A DNA stretch of 9,641 nucleotides from an uncultured Campylobacter sp. GTDB taxonomy: Bacteria > Campylobacterota > Campylobacteria > Campylobacterales > Campylobacteraceae. The notes beneath the pieces were generated by a model. That model had not been told where the DNA came from and searched no databases. It saw only the letters and a program-made list of their open reading frames with translations. Position 1 is the first letter of the stretch. Each line of letters begins with the position of its first letter. Below, piece after piece: positions 7,497 through 9,641 of the stretch. Location: NCBI GenBank assembly GCA_938041615.1, contig CALISV010000245.1, forward strand, positions 1-9,641, read 5' to 3'. The position numbers and the translations under genes are program-made.

Positions 7497-7506
7497 ATTT
7501 TTACCC
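7486..7506 (+). terminator. Hairpin straddling the napD stop, possible nap 3' end
   Basis: GGGTAAAA (7486-7493) and TTTTACCC (7499-7506) form a perfect 8-bp stem with a 5-base loop. The napD stop codon (7494-7496) lies in the loop. No T-tract follows, so it is a poor intrinsic terminator. It could stabilise the mRNA 3' end or leave some read-through into the next gene. With AT-rich DNA, chance remains possible. Confidence 0.4.
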
Positions 7507-7533
7507 GTTAACTTTATCCTAAATTTGACGATA

Positions 7534-7539
7534 TATAAT
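7534..7539 (+). promoter_or_regulatory. Candidate -10 box for the two-gene unit after nap
   Basis: A perfect TATAAT sits 25 bases before the ATG at 7565 in the 68-base gap after napD. A start near 7546 would give a leader of about 20 nt containing AAAGGA (7553-7558), 6 bases from the ATG. No -35 is recognisable. Confidence 0.55.
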
Positions 7540-7564
7540 ATGGATAAAATTTAAAGGATAAAAA

Positions 7565-8200
7565 ATGCAAAGCATCAACGGTTTAAGCCAAAATCCATAC
7601 ATCCCGCAACCTCGCTACGACGTGCAAAACGTCCAAAACACGGCAAGCGTAGATCAAAACGAAAATATAAAAAGGATGCAAGAAGCCTACGCAAATATCG
7701 ACGTAAAGCAGTTAACGAATAGCTATTTGTCGCATTTTCAGGCTAGAGCTGACTCAAATGCGAGCTCAAATTTCTTGTCTCAGGTTTCGGCTTTTGACGG
7801 TTCTGCAAAATTTAACGACATTTTGGGCGCTCAAAACAAAAGTATAAATTCTCTAAACGATATCTTGTCCGGCATCGATTTTAAATCTATCGGCTACGAG
7901 GGCAAACCCATAACTCAACTAAGCCAAAGCGAAGCTAGCGATCTAGTGAGTGAGAATGGATTTTTCGGTATCGCAAATACTGCGGATAGGATTTCAAATT
8001 TTATCATTATCGCCGCCGGAGACGACTTGCAAAAGCTGGAAGCCGGAAAAGAAGGCATGCTAAGAGGTTTTAAAGAGGCCGAGAAAATTTGGGGTGGCGA
8101 GCTGCCTGAAATTTCGCAAAAAACGATAGAAAAAGCGACGCAAGCCGTAGATAAAAGAATAGCCGAACTTGGAGGGAACGTGCTCAGTGTTCAGGCTTAA
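7565..8200 (+). CDS. Conserved protein of unknown function (DUF5610-like C-terminal region)
   Basis: The 211-residue product has no signal peptide or membrane segment. Residues 1-65 are Gln/Asn/Ser-rich and probably flexible. The C-terminal part (about 108-204) looks like a compact conserved domain with GFFGIANTADRISNFIII, AAGDDLQKLEAGKEG, GFKEAEKIWGGELPEIS and a terminal helix TIEKATQAVDKRIAELGG. From memory this pattern recurs in epsilonproteobacterial proteins, some annotated as hydrogenase-4 component G or DUF5610; I cannot confirm that here and nothing in the sequence supports a hydrogenase role. It has its own ribosome site (AAAGGA) and candidate promoter and overlaps the following lipoprotein gene by 14 bases. 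Being next to nap is not evidence of a nitrate function. Confidence 0.85.
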   Translation: MQSINGLSQNPYIPQPRYDVQNVQNTASVDQNENIKRMQEAYANIDVKQLTNSYLSHFQARADSNASSNFLSQVSAFDGSAKFNDILGAQNKSINSLNDILSGIDFKSIGYEGKPITQLSQSEASDLVSENGFFGIANTADRISNFIIIAAGDDLQKLEAGKEGMLRGFKEAEKIWGGELPEISQKTIEKATQAVDKRIAELGGNVLSVQA

Positions 8201-8654
8201 GTTTTTAAATTTAGCCGCCGTTTTGCTGGTTTTTAGTGGTTGTGCTTTTTTTGAGAAAAAACCACCACCAAAAGTCGTCCAAAAACCAGTTGTTCAAAAA
8301 CCTGCACCAGTTAAAGGCTCTTTACGCGGCGTGATATCAAGCGTAACCTATGACGGCGGCAGATACTGCTACGATATAAAATCAATCGACGTATCAAACG
8401 GCAAACTGCCTAGCGGCAAGTACTGCGCGGATAAATTTTACTTTTCTAGCGGAGATACCGTCTATGCAAGCGTTTCAGGCGGACTCGTCACTGAGATGCT
8501 GCTCATAAAAAGCGGAACGCACCACGTTACGCATAAAGTAAATAAAACGCCGAAATTTAAAAGTACAAGTCCTGCAAAAAGCCCACAACAGCAAGAAAGC
8601 AACAAAAAAATTCTAATCGATGTTCCAAAAAGTGAAAATATCAGCTTTGATTAG
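8187..8654 (+). CDS. Small lipoprotein of unknown function, GTG start
   Basis: From the GTG at 8187 this encodes 155 residues with a clear lipoprotein signal: basic MFRLK, a hydrophobic core, and lipobox VFSGC ending at C19. A Pro/Lys/Val-rich linker follows (about 24-43) with a tandem VVQKP repeat, typical of periplasmic tethers. Residues 44-110 form a Gly/Ser/Tyr-rich, probably all-beta domain (LRGVISSVTYDGGRYCY, SSGDTVYASVSGG) with two cysteines, C61 and C80, that could form a disulfide. The tail is basic then Ser/Gln-rich. GGAGGG at 8171-8176, 10 bases upstream, supports GTG. A TTG at 8169 is in frame but would add six residues before the signal. The start lies 14 bases inside the upstream gene, so the two are probably coupled. 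I recognise no family. Confidence 0.8.
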   Translation: MFRLKFLNLAAVLLVFSGCAFFEKKPPPKVVQKPVVQKPAPVKGSLRGVISSVTYDGGRYCYDIKSIDVSNGKLPSGKYCADKFYFSSGDTVYASVSGGLVTEMLLIKSGTHHVTHKVNKTPKFKSTSPAKSPQQQESNKKILIDVPKSENISFD

Positions 8655-8676
8655 CCGTTGATTTACCGAAATATTT

Positions 8677-8682
8677 TATAAT
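8677..8682 (+). promoter_or_regulatory. Candidate -10 box upstream of the terminator hairpin
   Basis: A perfect TATAAT within ATTTTATAATTC lies 23 bases after the lipoprotein stop. Transcription would start near 8689 and meet the terminator at 8718-8745 after some 55 nt, well before the porin gene. Confidence 0.45.
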
Positions 8683-8688
8683 TCTCAC

Positions 8689-8745
8689 AAGCAATCAAAG
8701 TTAGAACTCCTTTTAAGAAGGGGATGTGCGTCCCCTTTTTTATCT
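8689..8745 (+). ncRNA. Candidate small RNA or attenuated leader
   Basis: The segment between a good -10 box and a strong intrinsic terminator has no open reading frame and would give an RNA of about 55 nt. CTCCTT (8707-8712) can pair with AAGGGG (8718-8723), the left arm of the terminator, so the RNA has two mutually exclusive folds. The single-stranded ACTCCTTTT also resembles an anti-Shine-Dalgarno sequence that could pair with AAGGAG sites in mRNAs. Either a small RNA or read-through control toward the porin would fit. The hairpin may simply end the lipoprotein transcript. Confidence 0.3.
8718..8745 (+). terminator. Intrinsic terminator
   Basis: AAGGGGA (8718-8724) and TCCCCTT (8731-8737) form a perfect 7-bp stem with a 6-base loop (TGTGCG). 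T-rich sequence follows (TTTATC, then another T run to 8750). The stem can extend outward with A-T and G-T pairs. It ends transcription from the lipoprotein unit and from the candidate promoter at 8677. Confidence 0.9.
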
Positions 8746-8910
8746 TTTTTCTCATAAAAATCATTAAAATTTAGTTTTTGTATTTAAGCTTTGCTGATAG
8801 TATTTGCATTTTGGTAATATCAAGTATCAAAAATAACCTCAAAAATCCTGATATATACAAGTTTTGCCATTATTTATGTTAAATTTTCCTATTAAGCTTA
8901 CTGCAGCCGC
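8746..8910 (+). other. AT-rich intergenic stretch upstream of the porin
   Basis: Together with its flanks this belongs to a 302-base gene-free gap (8655-8956). No open reading frame, RNA gene or strong dyad is visible here. There are two near-direct copies of TCAAAAAT (about 8827 and 8840) and several A/T tracts that could act as a promoter UP region or regulator site. I see nothing more specific. Confidence 0.5.
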
Positions 8911-8915
8911 TTTTG

Positions 8916-8924
8916 TGCTAGAAT
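8916..8924 (+). promoter_or_regulatory. Extended -10 promoter of the porin gene
   Basis: TGCTAGAAT combines a TGn extension with TAGAAT and lies 32 bases before the porin ATG. TTAAGC at 8892-8897, about 21 bases upstream, resembles the weak periodic -35 region of Campylobacter sigma70 promoters. A start near 8931 leaves a leader of about 26 nt. Confidence 0.6.
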
Positions 8925-8944
8925 TATGCCTATAAAACTTTTAT

Positions 8945-8951
8945 AAAGGAG
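8945..8951 (+). promoter_or_regulatory. Strong ribosome binding site of the porin gene
   Basis: AAAGGAG lies 5 bases before the ATG at 8957, a near-ideal site that fits a very abundant outer membrane protein. Confidence 0.85.
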
Positions 8952-8956
8952 AACTT

Positions 8957-9641
8957 ATGAAACTTGCTAAAATTTCTTTAGCTGCTTTGGTTGCGCTCGG
9001 CGCTTTCTCTACTTTAAATGCTACTCCGCTCGAAGAAGCCATTAAAGACGTAGATTTTTCTGGATTTGCTAGATATCGATATACGGGCAATAAGCTAAAA
9101 GTAAATGATGCAAAAGAGACAAAAGCAGCTCACAACTTTAGATTTGTGGGTACTTTTAAGGCCGCTCTTGACGATAACTTTTTTGGCGTGTTGGGCTTAA
9201 GATACTCTGCAAACGACGGTTCTGGTCACAACACTGATACGACAAATACAACAAGCTCATTTGGCGTAAGAGAATTTTATCTTGGCTATAACGTAGGTAA
9301 TACCACAATAACAGCCGGTAAACAATTTGCCAAAACATATTTTGACGATGACTTGGTTGGAACCGGTCTAAGAGTGCAAAATACCGACATCTCAGGCCTT
9401 ACTTTGGTCGGTGTTGCATTTGACGCTCTTGAAACAGACAATATTGATTATGACGGCAAACTACTATCAGGCTTGGCAGGCTCAAAAAGCCTTAACTACT
9501 ATGGCGTAGGCGCAATGGGAAGCTATGATCCTCTAAATTTCAAAGCATGGTGGGCATATCTTGAAGATACTGCAAATTTATTTGCAGCTGATGCGGCTTT
9601 GAAATTTGATCTAGATGCAGTAAAACTAGGCCTACAAGGAC
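8957..9641 (+). CDS. Campylobacter major outer membrane porin (MOMP), 3' truncated by the window
   Basis: The frame is open from the ATG at 8957 to the window end, 228 codons plus one base. A Sec signal peptide (MKLAKISLAALVALGAFS) ends near residue 22 (LNA/TPLEEA). The mature start TPLEEAIKDVDFSGFARYRY is the hallmark of the Campylobacter MOMP/PorA family, beta-barrel porins of the outer membrane that admit small solutes. Amphipathic beta strands separated by Asp/Gly/Asn turns continue (FRFVGTFKAALDDNFFGVLG, SSFGVREFYLGYNVGNTTIT). Full family members have about 400-430 residues, so roughly half is present. It has its own promoter and strong ribosome site and is separated from upstream genes by a terminator. 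Codon use is host-like. The function is sure at family level. I leave the symbol empty because several MOMP paralogues exist in this genus. Confidence 0.93.
   Translation, partial: MKLAKISLAALVALGAFSTLNATPLEEAIKDVDFSGFARYRYTGNKLKVNDAKETKAAHNFRFVGTFKAALDDNFFGVLGLRYSANDGSGHNTDTTNTTSSFGVREFYLGYNVGNTTITAGKQFAKTYFDDDLVGTGLRVQNTDISGLTLVGVAFDALETDNIDYDGKLLSGLAGSKSLNYYGVGAMGSYDPLNFKAWWAYLEDTANLFAADAALKFDLDAVKLGLQG

Noticed and set aside
8169..8186. TTG start for the lipoprotein at 8169
   Set aside because: It would place six residues, including a Cys, before the basic n-region of the signal, and would consume the GGAGGG ribosome site. The GTG at 8187 gives a standard lipoprotein signal.
8655..8956. 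Metabolite riboswitch or Fur box in the porin upstream region
   Set aside because: No conserved aptamer core or Fur-type inverted repeat could be found, only AT-rich sequence, a short hairpin and two near repeats of TCAAAAAT.
1..9641. CRISPR array, tRNA, rRNA, insertion sequence or transposase
   Set aside because: No regularly spaced repeats, cloverleaf-like sequences, terminal inverted repeats or transposase-like proteins were seen on either strand.

Overview
The window looks like chromosomal DNA of a Campylobacter other than C. jejuni/C. coli, most plausibly from the higher-GC group (C. showae, C. rectus, C. curvus or C. concisus-like). Three things point there: a periplasmic nitrate reductase operon in the order napA-G-H-B-F-L-D, which is typical of Wolinella and these campylobacters and includes a napF that C. 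jejuni lacks; a Campylobacter-type major outer membrane porin (mature start TPLEEAIKDVDFSG); and the very frequent word AAATTT. The species assignment is inference.

Region 1 (1-760) is very AT-rich (GC about 20% by eye). It holds the 3' end of one gene (1-99) and a complete Asn/Lys-rich single-pass membrane protein gene (86-760) that I do not recognise. Composition and word usage differ sharply from everything downstream, so this looks like the edge of a mobile or foreign segment, or an assembly junction. Region 2 (761-857) is a short spacer with the nap leader, a possible promoter and a strong ribosome binding site.

Region 3 (858-7496) is the nap operon, with a 2-base gap and then five overlapping start/stop junctions. 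NapG and NapH form a quinol dehydrogenase. It takes electrons from the membrane quinol pool and passes them through the dihaem cytochrome NapB to the Mo-bisMGD/[4Fe-4S] catalytic subunit NapA in the periplasm, where nitrate becomes nitrite. NapD (signal-peptide chaperone) and NapF (cytoplasmic Fe-S protein) serve NapA maturation; NapL is a periplasmic beta-propeller-like protein of unknown role. There is no napC, as expected when NapGH is the electron entry route. NapB carries a lipobox-like sequence, so it may be membrane-anchored here. An 8-bp perfect hairpin straddles the napD stop.

Region 4 (7497-8654) is a two-gene unit with its own candidate promoter: a conserved 211-residue protein of unknown function and an overlapping GTG-started lipoprotein. 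Region 5 (8655-8956) is intergenic. It has a good sigma70-like -10 box about 40 bases upstream of a perfect intrinsic terminator, with a possible competing antiterminator stem: either a roughly 55-nt small RNA or an attenuated leader. An AT-rich stretch and a separate extended -10 promoter for the porin follow. Region 6 (8957-end) is the first 228 codons of the porin gene, cut by the window edge.
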